Positions 43,890 through 52,813 are shown, counted from the first letter of the stretch. The stretch: 64,000 nucleotides of DNA from Saprospira grandis str. Lewin (GCF_000250635.1 NC_016940.1:744001-808000), one strand, 5' to 3'. Notes: a model not told the origin generated them from the letters alone. Numbers and translations are program-made.

Positions 43890-44867
43890 TTAGGAGGCCT
43901 GTTTATTTTCTAGTGCTTTAATAGAAAGCGCCTGCATCTGAGCCACGGCTTCTTTGAGCTCGGCCTTGAGTTTTTCGATTTCAGATTTTTGGTTTTCTAA
44001 GCGGTTAGACAAACTCTCAATTTGGAGTTCGGCAATTTTGCGCTTGCTTTCCATTTCCTTTTCATAAAGTTCTTGGGCCTCTTTGGCATCTCGGTTGGCC
44101 TCTTTAAAGGATTTGTCTTTGGCTTTTTTGACCTCTTCTTCTAGTTCGGCCTCAAAACCATCCACTTTTTCTTTATGCTCCTTAAATTCTTCGGCTTTTT
44201 CTTCTAGCCATTTTAGGCGCTGACTCCAGTCTTTTTGCTTTTCTCTTTCTTCTTCATCTAGTTTGCGCAAAAGCTGCGTTTTACGCATCTCAAAGGCATC
44301 TTTTTCTCGCAAGTAGCGGCGTTCGAGCTGATAGCGATACTCTTCCAATTCTTGCTCTCGCATTTTTTCCAATTGGGCCTTATTTTCCGCCTGCTCTTCC
44401 TGGAAATCGGCAATTTCTTGCTCCCAATCTGCTCTTTGCTCCTGCATTTCTTCCTGCAAAGCATCTAGGGCCTCCTGATGCTTTTCTTCCAACTCTTCGG
44501 CTCTTTGCTTTTGCTCCTGCTGAAGGATGAAAAGCGCATTGGCCGCAATTTTTGTTTGATAGCGGGCTTCTAGGTTTTTTTCTTGTACCTTGAGGGCCGT
44601 CCGCATTTTTTCTAGCTGCTCGACTTCAGCCAATACTCGCTCCCGAAGCGTTTCGGTGGTGCTCGCTACCTCCCATTGTAGGTCTGCAAGTTTTTTGATG
44701 ATCCCTTGAGGGCTGAGGCCTTCAGTTTCTTCCAAAAGGGCGGCTTCTCTTTCCAAACGAGCCGATTCTTCTTTGGTCAGAATCGCTTTTTGTTGGATTT
44801 CATACTGGGCCAATAACTGCTTAAAGGCCTTTTGGACTTCTTCTTTGGACTTCAAAGATTTGCTCAT
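43890..44867 (-). CDS. Long coiled-coil protein, paralogue 2
   Basis: From the ATG at 44867 (MSKSLKSKEEVQKAF) the protein is 325 residues; an extension to 44933 is possible but lacks family similarity. Like its neighbour it is a near-continuous coiled coil, with heptads such as QEEMQEQRADWEQEIADFQEEQAENKAQLEKMREQELEEYRYQLERR. The C-terminal LSNRLENQKSEIEKLKAELKEAVAQMQALSIKALENKQ parallels the other gene's STLDKQKDQIHKLYAQLEDTQRQAQQLAVKALEN. Both are cytoplasmic by sequence. The two genes are on the same strand, 190 bp apart, and may form heteromeric filaments (inference). The function is unknown. Confidence 0.75.
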   Translation of the reverse strand: MSKSLKSKEEVQKAFKQLLAQYEIQQKAILTKEESARLEREAALLEETEGLSPQGIIKKLADLQWEVASTTETLRERVLAEVEQLEKMRTALKVQEKNLEARYQTKIAANALFILQQEQKQRAEELEEKHQEALDALQEEMQEQRADWEQEIADFQEEQAENKAQLEKMREQELEEYRYQLERRYLREKDAFEMRKTQLLRKLDEEEREKQKDWSQRLKWLEEKAEEFKEHKEKVDGFEAELEEEVKKAKDKSFKEANRDAKEAQELYEKEMESKRKIAELQIESLSNRLENQKSEIEKLKAELKEAVAQMQALSIKALENKQAS

Positions 44868-45017
44868 GCGTAATGTTTTGTAGAAGGATGATGAATGTGA
44901 ACTAGATTGCAATCTCTGTTTGATTAAATACACTCTCTTTTACGCAGCTGAATCCATTTGGTTACATAATTGACGCAAAAAATTTAAATTTTCTCAAAAT
45001 TTAATCAAAAAAATTAA

Positions 45018-46871
45018 ATGCTTGCCGCTAAATGGGCTAACTCTCAGCTGTTTATCGCCTTTATGGCCCTTTTCACCACTATTTGGGGCTATCAGTTTGG
45101 ACTTTGGGACCATCAGGAGCACCTTAGTTTGCTCTTCCGTCAGCTAAATCCCGACTTCCTCTCCTCCGATGCCTTTATCAATGCCAATGATTCGGGCTTT
45201 AATCCCAGAATCTATAGCAACTATTTAACTATTTTGCTGACAAAGCTTTTTGGCCTGCCTTTGGCCTTTTTTCTGCTTTGTTTTCTTTGCAATTGGGCCA
45301 TCGGTCGAGCCGCCCAACAAATGGGGGACTTGCTCTTTAAAAATGAGCTTTCGGCCAATTTAGCCGCCCTCTTTTGCCTCTCTATTCCCACCTTAGGCCT
45401 AGGCTCTGTCTCCGAAATCCATGCGGTTTATCTCACCCCCAATAGTATGGCTTTTGCCCTGGTTTTGCTGGCACTTCCCCAACTCTGGCAACAAAAGTTT
45501 GTGCAGGCTGGCGTTTTTTTGGCCCTAGCTACCCTTATTCATCCTTTGGTGGGACCAGAATCGACGCTTTTGCTGGGCGGCCTCTATGCCCTCAGCCTGC
45601 CTTTTCGCCCCCGCCTTAGCCGCAAGCAATGGAAGGCTTTGACCTTGGGCGCTGGATGCTTTGGGCTGGCCGCTGCCCTGAGCCTTGGCCCCTATTTCCT
45701 TTCGGCCCAAGAAAATATTAGTCTAGATGAGTTCTATAATATATATGTACACTTTAGAGCCCCCCACCATATTCTCCCTAGCCAGTTTTTGCTCCAAGAA
45801 GAACCTAAAAATAGCTATTATTTGATCGGCTATTTGGCCTTGCTTTATTTGCCCAAAGGCCTGCTAAAGCTCCAAAAAATAGATCGCTTTTTTGTTTTGG
45901 GCCTGATCCTTAGCCTGCTGGCGCTGGCCTATATTGGCTATTATTTTGTAGAAGTCCAGCCCAGTAAATTGATGGCCACAGCCCAAGTTTATCGCATTCT
46001 CTACCTAGGCAAGTTTTTCTTTCTTTTGGGCTTGGCTGGAGCCATTGGCCAAGTTCGACAAGGCAAGCAACTCGAGCAAGTTTATGCCTGGGCCTTTTTG
46101 CTCAATAGTTTTTGTTGGACCAATGGGCTGCGCATCGCCCTGCTCTTTCTGCTCGCTCGCTTGCGCAACCGTTTTTTTCCGCATTGGCGCTGGACCCTCG
46201 CCCTAGAGTTGCCCCTTTTGCTGGCCCTTACGATTTATGGACTCTGGCAAACTTACCTAACGCTAGACTTTTCTGCCGAGGCCTATCTTTGGCTGATTTT
46301 TTTGCTTTTTGGTCCTATTTTCTACAGTCTGGCCCCAAAGAAAAAATGGCCCAGTTATCTATTTGCGGCCGCTAGCCTGAGTTTCCTTTTATTTTGGTCG
46401 CAAACTCCCCGAACCCCAGGCATGTCGCCCCTACAGCAAGATATGAGCCGCCTGTATAGCCTGAGCGACCAAGCTTATTTTCAGCCAGCGCTCTATGAGG
46501 TGAGTCAATATATTAAGAAAGAAACGCCCAAAGATAGCCGCTTTTTGGTGCCCCCTATGCAGGCCGAAATCCGCTATTTGGGCCAGCGGGCTTTGGTAGT
46601 CGATTTTAAGGCCTTTCCTTTTAGCGGCCAAGCGATGAAGGCCTGGCAAGAACGCATTTTTGAGGTGTATGGCTGGACCGATCAGCAGGGGTTTGGAGCC
46701 GTTAATCAGGTTTTTGAGCCTTATTGGAAAACACGGCCCGATAGTATGCTGCTACTGCTGGGCAAAAAGTATGAGGCCCAATATGCCCTGCTTTATGCCG
46801 AAACAAAGACGCAGTTGCCTGTGGTCTTCAAGAATCAAGGTTTTCAGTTGGTTTTCTTGAAGGAGGATTAG
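45018..46871 (+). CDS. Polytopic membrane protein, GT-C-like
   Basis: This 617-residue integral membrane protein has roughly a dozen or more hydrophobic helices (for example FGLPLAFFLLCFLCNWAIG, GVFLALATLIHPL, FFLLGLAGAIG, FAAASLSFLLFW). After the first helix there is a loop with acidic residues and Asn (FGLWDHQEHLSLLFRQLNPDFLSSD). The last 150 residues are soluble (MSRLYSLSDQAYFQPALYEVSQYIKKETPKDSRFLVPP...). An early acidic loop, many helices and a C-terminal outside domain resemble GT-C glycosyltransferases, but I see no definite catalytic motif. It could equally be an uncharacterised DUF membrane family. A divergent start faces the coiled-coil genes. The stop codon abuts a structured repeat. 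Confidence 0.7.
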   Translation: MLAAKWANSQLFIAFMALFTTIWGYQFGLWDHQEHLSLLFRQLNPDFLSSDAFINANDSGFNPRIYSNYLTILLTKLFGLPLAFFLLCFLCNWAIGRAAQQMGDLLFKNELSANLAALFCLSIPTLGLGSVSEIHAVYLTPNSMAFALVLLALPQLWQQKFVQAGVFLALATLIHPLVGPESTLLLGGLYALSLPFRPRLSRKQWKALTLGAGCFGLAAALSLGPYFLSAQENISLDEFYNIYVHFRAPHHILPSQFLLQEEPKNSYYLIGYLALLYLPKGLLKLQKIDRFFVLGLILSLLALAYIGYYFVEVQPSKLMATAQVYRILYLGKFFFLLGLAGAIGQVRQGKQLEQVYAWAFLLNSFCWTNGLRIALLFLLARLRNRFFPHWRWTLALELPLLLALTIYGLWQTYLTLDFSAEAYLWLIFLLFGPIFYSLAPKKKWPSYLFAAASLSFLLFWSQTPRTPGMSPLQQDMSRLYSLSDQAYFQPALYEVSQYIKKETPKDSRFLVPPMQAEIRYLGQRALVVDFKAFPFSGQAMKAWQERIFEVYGWTDQQGFGAVNQVFEPYWKTRPDSMLLLLGKKYEAQYALLYAETKTQLPVVFKNQGFQLVFLKED

Positions 46872-47002
46872 GGGCTGCCCCCTTCGCTTCGCTGCGGGTC
46901 GGGCTGTGCGGGGGCTCGCTGCTCGCTCGGCCCTTCGCTTTTTTTCGCTTTGCTCAAAAAAGCTTGGTCTGGCCTTCGGCCACCCCCTGCCATCCCTCAG
47001 CC
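46872..47002 (-). repeat. Structured intergenic repeat, subtype B, copy 13
   Basis: Closing helix GGCTG/CAGCC; second helix GGGGG/CCCCC. Its 3' end (GGGGCAGCCCC) touches the TAG stop of the membrane protein gene, leaving no room for the A-run. A variable hairpin with CTTTTTTGAGCAAAGCG is present. Confidence 0.82.
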
Positions 47003-47567
47003 AGATTTAATCGCGCTGCTTTGGTCGTAGTTTGCTATGAATTTTTGGCTAGGCCAGCTATTTTTTAAGGGCATAGCCTTCGCTATGGCCGAGAAAAATA
47101 GGGCCGACTAGCGGGAAATTGCTGCAAACTATAAAAGTGAGTGCGTTTAAATTTGGCTATTGCCTGCGGGCCTTCGGCCCTGTAGAACCGTATAGTTGGT
47201 ATTCGTCGCTGCGCTCCTCATTTGTTGTTATGTCCCCGCCCACCCACCCCTCTGCGAGATTCCTTAAGGAATCTCTTGGGGAGGCTGGCCCAACTCCCCC
47301 CTCAGCCGAAGGCTGATTGTTATAGACTGAGGAGCGAAGCGAGGAAGGCCATGCTGGGCGCTTTGGCCCCCAAGGCCAAAGGAGCCCAGCCCCCAGGCGG
47401 GGGCGGCGAAAAGAAAACCCAAAACTGAAATGAAATATTTTGAGGGCCGATTTAGAAAAGCGCAAAAAAGAAGGTGGCCGCCGCCAACCGCCGGCCGGGC
47501 GCGCTTGGCGCGAGCCGGCGAAGCTTGAAGCCGCAAAGCGGCTTGTAGCTGAGCCGCAGGGCAGGCC
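47003..47567. other. Intergenic GC-rich palindromic region without a gene
   Basis: No gene is supported. It holds a perfect 20-bp palindrome GAGATTCCTTAAGGAATCTC (47256-47275), short hairpins such as GGCATAGCCTTCGCTATGGCC and GCGGGCCTTCGGCCCTG, an inverted pair around CTGAGGAGCGAAGCGAGG (47328-47346) and CGCTGCGCTCCTCA near 47207-47220, and a hairpin CGCCGGCCGGGCG near 47490. It looks like decayed or different repeat material between copies 13 and 14. Confidence 0.5.
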
Positions 47568-47687
47568 GGCCTAGGGGCCTGTAGGGGTGGCCGAAGGCCA
47601 GAGCGAGCAGGCAAAGCCTGCGAAGGGCCGAGCAGACCTGCGAGCCCCAAAAGGGCCCGGCCGCCAAAGGCGGCAGGCCCCAAAAAA
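47568..47687 (+). repeat. Structured intergenic repeat, subtype A, copy 14 (divergent 3' arm)
   Basis: Closing helix GGCCT/AGGCC; second helix GGGG/CCCC. The usual CGTAGCGCC block is replaced by AAAAGGGCCCGGCCGCC, yet the last hairpin is kept (GCCGCC/GGCGGC). The A-run end faces the cupin gene, about 97 bp away. Confidence 0.75.
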
Positions 47688-47783
47688 TAAATAGCCCTTT
47701 AGGCTATTTCTGGATAAAAGCAGACATTGCTTTTTGCTTCTGCCCGATAAGTTTTATCTTGAAAAGATACAAAACAATCAAAT

Positions 47784-48149
47784 ATGTCCAGATACTTTAA
47801 AGCCGCCCAAGAAAGCCCCACTTTCTTGGCAGGAGATGCTACCCTTTTGCAAGAAATTGCCCACCCCCTAAAAGACAATTGGCCCATAGGCTATAGCTTG
47901 GCCAAAGCCCAATTAGATGTGGGGCAGTCTAGCCTGCCTCACAGACTAAAAAGCAGCGAGCTCTATTATGTAATCTCTGGAGCCGCCAGCATTTTTATTG
48001 ATGGCCAAGAACAAGCCCTGCAAGCAGGCGATTGCTGCCTAGTGCCCGCCCAAGCCGAGCAATATGTGCAGCAAAAAGGCGATCAGCCCTTTCATTTTCT
48101 TTGTATTGTAGAACCCTATTGGCAAGAAAATGATGAAGATATCCTATAA
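47784..48149 (+). CDS. Cupin-domain protein
   Basis: This 121-residue small cytoplasmic protein is a single cupin barrel. The motif 1 region is SSLPHRLKSSELYYVISGAASIFIDGQEQALQAGDCCLVPAQAEQYVQQKGDQPFHFLCIVEP. Metal-ligand positions are partly kept (His53, Glu59 in HRLKSSELYYV; His in PFHFLC). Family members range from sugar isomerases to sensors, so the substrate is open. The start ATG at 47784 gives the standard length. It overlaps the next gene by 20 bp, so the TPR-CHAT protein is likely translated from the same mRNA, and the cupin could belong to the same pathway. Confidence 0.88.
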   Translation: MSRYFKAAQESPTFLAGDATLLQEIAHPLKDNWPIGYSLAKAQLDVGQSSLPHRLKSSELYYVISGAASIFIDGQEQALQAGDCCLVPAQAEQYVQQKGDQPFHFLCIVEPYWQENDEDIL

Positions 48150-51108
48150 ACTCCCCCTGCTTTTCTTTCTCTTGCTTTGGAGCCTCCCACAGCTACTTTT
48201 TGGACAAGAAAAAGAACGCATAGATAGCCTAAAACGCCTAGGACAAGAAGAAAGCGTTTTGGGCGCCCTGAGCTATAGCCAATGGGCCAAAAAAGAATTT
48301 AAAAGCAAAAACTATAGTGAAGCCCTTCAGCTTTTTGAAGAGGAAATTCGCTGTAGAAGCCATTTAGCCGATACTGGCGAACTGCCTACGCTAAAGGTCC
48401 GAGCCTATTATAATGCTAGCCTAATGGCTAGAGTAATTGGCCAATATGAATTGGCCAAAAAACATGGCTTTGCCTGCCTCAATAGCAGCAAAAAACTATT
48501 GGGAGAAAAAGATGTAGAAACCCTAGACGCCTATCGACTCCTTGCCGATATTGGCTATTATAGTCAGGCCTATGAACTAGAACAAAACTATGGCGACACC
48601 GCCCTTTGGCTTTGTGAATCTGCCACTCCCCTAGACAGCAGTCGCTATACTAGCCTGCTGGTTTTGCAAGCCGCCCGAGAAATCAAAAAAGGCTTTTATC
48701 TAGAAGGCGAACAGCTCCTAAAAAAAGCCCTAGCCATAGAACAACAACGCCCCAAAGACAACCTCAAGGTCCAAAAAAGCTTGGCCAAAATTTATAATGA
48801 CTTAGCCGTCGTTTCCGATTATCAAGACCGCTTTGGAGCCGCCCTTAGCTTTTATAATAAAGCCCTGGCCCTGCGCAAAAGTACAGGCGGAGAAGAACAG
48901 CTCTCCCTAATTTGGCTATATGATAATATGGGCGTGCTCTACCACCGTATGGACCGCCCCCTCGATGCCCTAGAGTACCAACATCAGGCCCTAGATATTG
49001 CCAAAAAACTAATTGGCGAAGACCACCCTCGCTATGCCTTGGTCTTGCAGCATTCTGCAGTATCTTTTGAAAAACTCAAGCAATATGGACAGGCCGAAAA
49101 ACGCCTAAAAAAAGCGATTCAGATTTATACCCAAAGCCTAGCCGCAGACCACCCCAAAGTAAGTACCGCCAAAATGAGGCTGGCCAAGTTTAAATCTAAG
49201 CAGGACTGGCCAGCAGCCCAAGCCCTCTTTCAAGAAGCAGAAAATATTCTGCTCCAAAATCCAGAGAGAAACGCTCCCGCCCTAGCCGACCTCTATTTTG
49301 AGTGGGCCGATGCCGCTGACAAGCATAAATTAGGGCCTGTTATTTTAGAAAAAACAATCCTCGCCCTAGCTAAAAACCGATTCCAAACAAAAGATGGCTA
49401 TCGAGAACCACGTCTGGCCTTGCGTTGCTGGACCCTCTGGCTGAAGTACGCTAGTTCAGCTGATTTTGGACCCAAAAAACAAGCACTATTTGCCCTGCAA
49501 AGCGATATTCATCGGCAATTAGAGCGTAGCGCCAACCAAAGCGATAAACAACTGCTGCTCTCTACCGCCAAGCACTTTTATGGCGCCTATATTGACCATA
49601 TCTACCGCTACAAAGAGCAATATCTCCAAAAAGAAGAGATGCGCAACCAACTCTTGGCCCTCTTTGAAACTAGCAAATCAGTGCTGCTCAAACACAGTTT
49701 GGCCCTGCACCAAAAACTCGCCAGCCTAAAACTAACAGCTGAACAGGAAAAAGCCTGCTTGCAGGCCCAAAAACAAGCGATCTACTATGAGGAGCTCTGG
49801 ACCCAAGCCGACCCTCAAGATAAAAAAGAGTTTAGTCGACTAGAAAAGCAGTATGAACAGGCCAAGGCCAAATGGCTAGCCCTCAAAGCTGAAGTAGGCC
49901 TCGATAAAGCCAAGCAAAAGACCTCTAGCTGGCAACTCCCTTTGGCAAAAGAACTACAGGGTAAATTGGCCCAAAAAGAATTGCTTTTGCATTACTTCTC
50001 TAATCAAGATGGGCATTTTCGCCTCAGCATTAGCCAAAATAGCTTTGAGCTAGAACAAATCAATGAACTACTTTTAGAAGGCCCCATTATCCGCCTAATC
50101 AATAGCTTTTATAATAGCGAAGCCCTCTTTGAACTAGATGCCTCAGAACGATACAATAATTTTATAAAAGATGCAGAACTACTCTCGCAGCTCTTACTCC
50201 CCAAAAACTTAGAACAGTTTGAGCAATTGAGTATTGTGAGTGATGGTATATTAGAATACCTCCCCTTTGAACTGCTCCTTAGCAAAAAAGCAGGCCCCAA
50301 AGATAATTTCCAAACTCTCCCCTACTTGGTCAAAACAAAAAGCATTCGCTATGTCTACAACTGGGAAGTCCTCCAAAAACAAGAGCAACATATCCCACAA
50401 AAGGATCCCAAAATGCTAGCCCTAGCGCCTATTTATAATTGGGAGAGCCCCATGCATAAACCCCTAGCCGGTGCCCAAGAGGAAGTGGCCTGGTTGCATA
50501 AACGCTACCCCTCTAAAAATATAGCGCCCTTTCCCAATAAGCAGGAATTACTGGCCAATATCGGCAGTTATCAGTTGGTGCATTTGGCCATGCACGCCTT
50601 GGCCCCAGATAGTAGCGATGCCTTTTTGCTGCTGCCCGAAGAAGGACCAAAAGGTCGGCTAGATAGTAAGGAGCTGGCCGCTCTCTCCCTAGAAAATCAA
50701 GATCTCCTCGTTCTTTCCGCCTGCCAAACCGCCCTGGGCCAACAAAGTAGTGGCGAAGGCGTCATGAGCCTTGGCCGGGCCCTGGCCCATAGTGCCGCCC
50801 CCTCGGCCATGGTGACGCTCTGGTCTTGGAATGATGAATCAGCCGTCTATCTGATGCGCCGCTTTTATATTCATTTAGAGCAAGGCTCGCCTAAGGATAA
50901 GGCCCTGCAAGCAGCCAAATTAGATTATATCAATAATGCAAAAGAAATGCATTGCCACCCCTTTTTCTGGGCCGCCGCTATTCTCTATGGAAACCGACAA
51001 GCCCTAGCACTTCGCCCCAAACCAAATTATAGCCCCTACTATTGGGGCGGGGCCGGACTAGCTGCCTTGTTGATCCTTGCCCTCGCCCTTTGGCGCCGAA
51101 AATCTTAA
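48130..51108 (+). CDS. TPR-CHAT protein with signal peptide and C-terminal membrane anchor
   Basis: This 992-residue protein starts with a Sec signal (MMKISYKLPLLFFLLLWSLPQLLFG-Q); Met2 is an equal start. Residues 30-400 hold TPRs of kinesin-light-chain type (ALSFYNKALALRKSTGGEEQLSLIWLYDNMGVLYHRMDRPLDALEYQHQALDIAKKLIGEDHPRYALVL). A helical linker follows, then a CHAT caspase-like peptidase domain at about 640-955 with catalytic His822 (VHLAMHA) and Cys865 (LSACQTALG). A single hydrophobic helix (GAGLAALLILALALW) and a basic tail end the protein. CHAT-TPR proteins are caspase-fold proteases in bacterial signalling, defence or cell death. The signal and anchor imply a periplasmic protease domain fixed to the inner membrane. 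The start overlaps the cupin gene by 20 bp. Confidence 0.92.
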   Translation: MMKISYKLPLLFFLLLWSLPQLLFGQEKERIDSLKRLGQEESVLGALSYSQWAKKEFKSKNYSEALQLFEEEIRCRSHLADTGELPTLKVRAYYNASLMARVIGQYELAKKHGFACLNSSKKLLGEKDVETLDAYRLLADIGYYSQAYELEQNYGDTALWLCESATPLDSSRYTSLLVLQAAREIKKGFYLEGEQLLKKALAIEQQRPKDNLKVQKSLAKIYNDLAVVSDYQDRFGAALSFYNKALALRKSTGGEEQLSLIWLYDNMGVLYHRMDRPLDALEYQHQALDIAKKLIGEDHPRYALVLQHSAVSFEKLKQYGQAEKRLKKAIQIYTQSLAADHPKVSTAKMRLAKFKSKQDWPAAQALFQEAENILLQNPERNAPALADLYFEWADAADKHKLGPVILEKTILALAKNRFQTKDGYREPRLALRCWTLWLKYASSADFGPKKQALFALQSDIHRQLERSANQSDKQLLLSTAKHFYGAYIDHIYRYKEQYLQKEEMRNQLLALFETSKSVLLKHSLALHQKLASLKLTAEQEKACLQAQKQAIYYEELWTQADPQDKKEFSRLEKQYEQAKAKWLALKAEVGLDKAKQKTSSWQLPLAKELQGKLAQKELLLHYFSNQDGHFRLSISQNSFELEQINELLLEGPIIRLINSFYNSEALFELDASERYNNFIKDAELLSQLLLPKNLEQFEQLSIVSDGILEYLPFELLLSKKAGPKDNFQTLPYLVKTKSIRYVYNWEVLQKQEQHIPQKDPKMLALAPIYNWESPMHKPLAGAQEEVAWLHKRYPSKNIAPFPNKQELLANIGSYQLVHLAMHALAPDSSDAFLLLPEEGPKGRLDSKELAALSLENQDLLVLSACQTALGQQSSGEGVMSLGRALAHSAAPSAMVTLWSWNDESAVYLMRRFYIHLEQGSPKDKALQAAKLDYINNAKEMHCHPFFWAAAILYGNRQALALRPKPNYSPYYWGGAGLAALLILALALWRRKS

Positions 51109-51116
51109 GCTAAATA

Positions 51117-51153
51117 ACAAAGCCCTCTGTCAATTAGACGGAGGGCTTTTTCT
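51117..51153. terminator. Bidirectional terminator between the TPR-CHAT gene and yigZ
   Basis: The stem AGCCCTCTGTC/GACGGAGGGCT (51121-51131 with 51137-51147, one G-T wobble) is followed by TTTTTCTTT on the plus strand. It lies between convergent gene ends. Confidence 0.75.
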
Positions 51154-51168
51154 TTCTCTCTTTTCAGG

Positions 51169-51795
51169 CTATTCTTCTAAGCCCTCTGTTTTAATGTCTG
51201 TAATCAAGGGATCGTCTAGGCGAGCCTGTAGCTCAGGCAGACGTGAAAGCGGCAAGGATAAGGTCAAAACAACTTCCTCCGCCGCATAATCAGAGCTTTT
51301 GATGTCCATCTCCGCCCCTTTGAGGTAGTTCATCCAATCACTAAGCAAGGGGTAAGGCAAAAAGAGCTTGACTTTCTGCTTCAATATGCGCACAACTGTC
51401 GGCGCCTCATTCAAGGCCTCAAAACTAGCCGCTTTATAGGCCGTTTTCAAACCCGAGGTCCCCAATTTGGTCCCCCCAAAATAACGCACCACCACAATCA
51501 AACAATGGGTCAATCCAAAGCTATCAATTTGGCCCAAAATAGGCCGACCCGCCGTTCCCGAAGGCTCTCCATCATCATTGGCCCGATAATGCGTTTTGTC
51601 TAATCCCAAACGCCAGGCATAACAATGATGCCGCGCCTTAAAATGCAACTGCCGCACCTCCTCCAAGTAGAGCTGGATCGCCTCTTCATCCTCTACCTCA
51701 TAGGCATAGGCTATAAATTTACTCCCTTTTTCCTTATACAATCCCTCTCGGGGCTCCGCCAAAGTCGTATAGCGGTCAATAATTTCTGCTGACAA
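51169..51795 (-). CDS. yigZ: IMPACT/YigZ family protein
   Basis: This 208-residue protein carries the UPF0029 signature DDGEPSGTAGRPILGQI around residue 78, then VVVRYFGGTKLGTSGL, and a C-terminal ferredoxin-like DUF1949 domain (VKLFLPYPLLSDWMNYL). Homologues bind ribosomes or affect translation control, and E. coli YigZ is annotated as an IMPACT-family protein of uncertain activity. There is no ATG near the family N-terminus; the natural start is TTG at 51795 (SAEIIDRYTTLAEP). The gene starts 10 bp after the mqnD stop, so the two are probably one operon. It shares a terminator with the convergent TPR-CHAT gene. Confidence 0.92.
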   Translation of the reverse strand: MSAEIIDRYTTLAEPREGLYKEKGSKFIAYAYEVEDEEAIQLYLEEVRQLHFKARHHCYAWRLGLDKTHYRANDDGEPSGTAGRPILGQIDSFGLTHCLIVVVRYFGGTKLGTSGLKTAYKAASFEALNEAPTVVRILKQKVKLFLPYPLLSDWMNYLKGAEMDIKSSDYAAEEVVLTLSLPLSRLPELQARLDDPLITDIKTEGLEE

Positions 51796-51805
51796 AATAA
51801 GGCCT

Positions 51806-52627
51806 TTAAATTGCTACCCAAAGGGGCAAATCTGCTTGAATACCGAGGCTCTGCATCAATTGCGCAATAGCCGCTTCTCCCTTTGGTCCAAAATCAATGC
51901 TGTTTTCAGTAACATACAAATTGATATGCAGCTGACAAACTTCTGCATCCATTTCTTGGGCATGCTCCGCTACATATTCCGCCGAGGCCCGCGGATGCGC
52001 AAAGGCATATTCTACCGATTTACGCAATAAGCGCCCAATCTTTTGCTTGAGCTCCTCGGGCAAGTCTCTACGGACCGCTATGCCGCCCAAAGGTATAGGC
52101 AAACCCGTTTGCTCTTCCCAATGTTGCCCCAAATCCATCACTTTGTGCAGGCCTCTTTGGGCATAGGTAAAGCGGTTTTCATGTATCAATAAACCCAGAT
52201 CTACTTGCCCCCCAAGTACCGCCCCCTCAATATCCGAGAACAAGTATTCTTGCCGATTTTGAGCCCCTGGAAAAGCAAAAGACAATAGGAAATTTGCCGT
52301 GGTATGCTGCCCCGGTATCGCTATTTTGGCCCCCGCCACTTCTGCGGCCCCAAAAGGCCGTGCCCCCACCAATAAAGGCCCACAATTGTTCCCCAATGCA
52401 GAACCCGCTCGCAAAAGTTGGTAGTCTTTCCACAAATGCGCAAAAGCATGATAACTCAACTTGCAAATGGGCAACTCTCCCGCAAAAGCTAAGCGGTTAA
52501 GCTCCTCTACATCCGCATGATGCACCTCAAATTCTAAACCCTCTGTGTCTATTTTCCCATGCACCAAAGCATCAAAAATAAAGGTATCATTGGGACAAGG
52601 CGAATAGCCTATTTTGATCTTTTCCAT
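51806..52627 (-). CDS. mqnD: 1,4-dihydroxy-6-naphthoate synthase (futalosine menaquinone pathway)
   Basis: This protein, 273 residues from the ATG at 52627 (MEKIKIGYSPCPNDTF), has a periplasmic-binding-protein fold acting as a cytoplasmic lyase that converts cyclic dehypoxanthine futalosine to 1,4-dihydroxy-6-naphthoate. Diagnostic parts are IGYSPCPNDTFIFDAL, a KLSYHAFAHLWKDYQLLRAGSALGNNCGPLLV block, IAIPGQHTTANFLL, and LGLLIHENRFTY. The frame stays open upstream to 52786, but that part is repeat translation. The other mqn genes are not in the window, so use of the futalosine pathway is inferred from this gene alone. Confidence 0.92.
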   Translation of the reverse strand: MEKIKIGYSPCPNDTFIFDALVHGKIDTEGLEFEVHHADVEELNRLAFAGELPICKLSYHAFAHLWKDYQLLRAGSALGNNCGPLLVGARPFGAAEVAGAKIAIPGQHTTANFLLSFAFPGAQNRQEYLFSDIEGAVLGGQVDLGLLIHENRFTYAQRGLHKVMDLGQHWEEQTGLPIPLGGIAVRRDLPEELKQKIGRLLRKSVEYAFAHPRASAEYVAEHAQEMDAEVCQLHINLYVTENSIDFGPKGEAAIAQLMQSLGIQADLPLWVAI

Positions 52628-52644
52628 TTCTTTTTTTATTTTTC

Positions 52645-52764
52645 TTTTGGGGCCTCCGCAGCAAAGCTGCGGCGCTACGCTTCGGGGCTCGCTCTTCGCT
52701 CGGCCCTTCGGCGCAAAGCGCCTCGGTCTGGCCCTGCGGGCCACCCGCTCCGCATCGCTAGGCC
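52645..52764 (-). repeat. Structured intergenic repeat, subtype A, copy 15
   Basis: Closing helix GGCCT/AGGCC; second helix CGGG/CCCG; variable hairpins GGCGC/GCGCC and GCAGC/GCTGC. The A-run end is 18 bp upstream of the mqnD ATG and in the same direction, so the repeat would form the 5' leader of the mqnD-yigZ mRNA if the promoter lies upstream. Confidence 0.87.
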
Positions 52765-52813
52765 AAATGGGAGTCCTCTGCTTCAACCACCCCAGCCACC
52801 CTACAGCATCTAA

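Noticed and set aside
42629-44867. SMC or Rad50-like ATPases because of the long coiled coils
   Set aside because: No Walker A, Walker B or hinge region is present.
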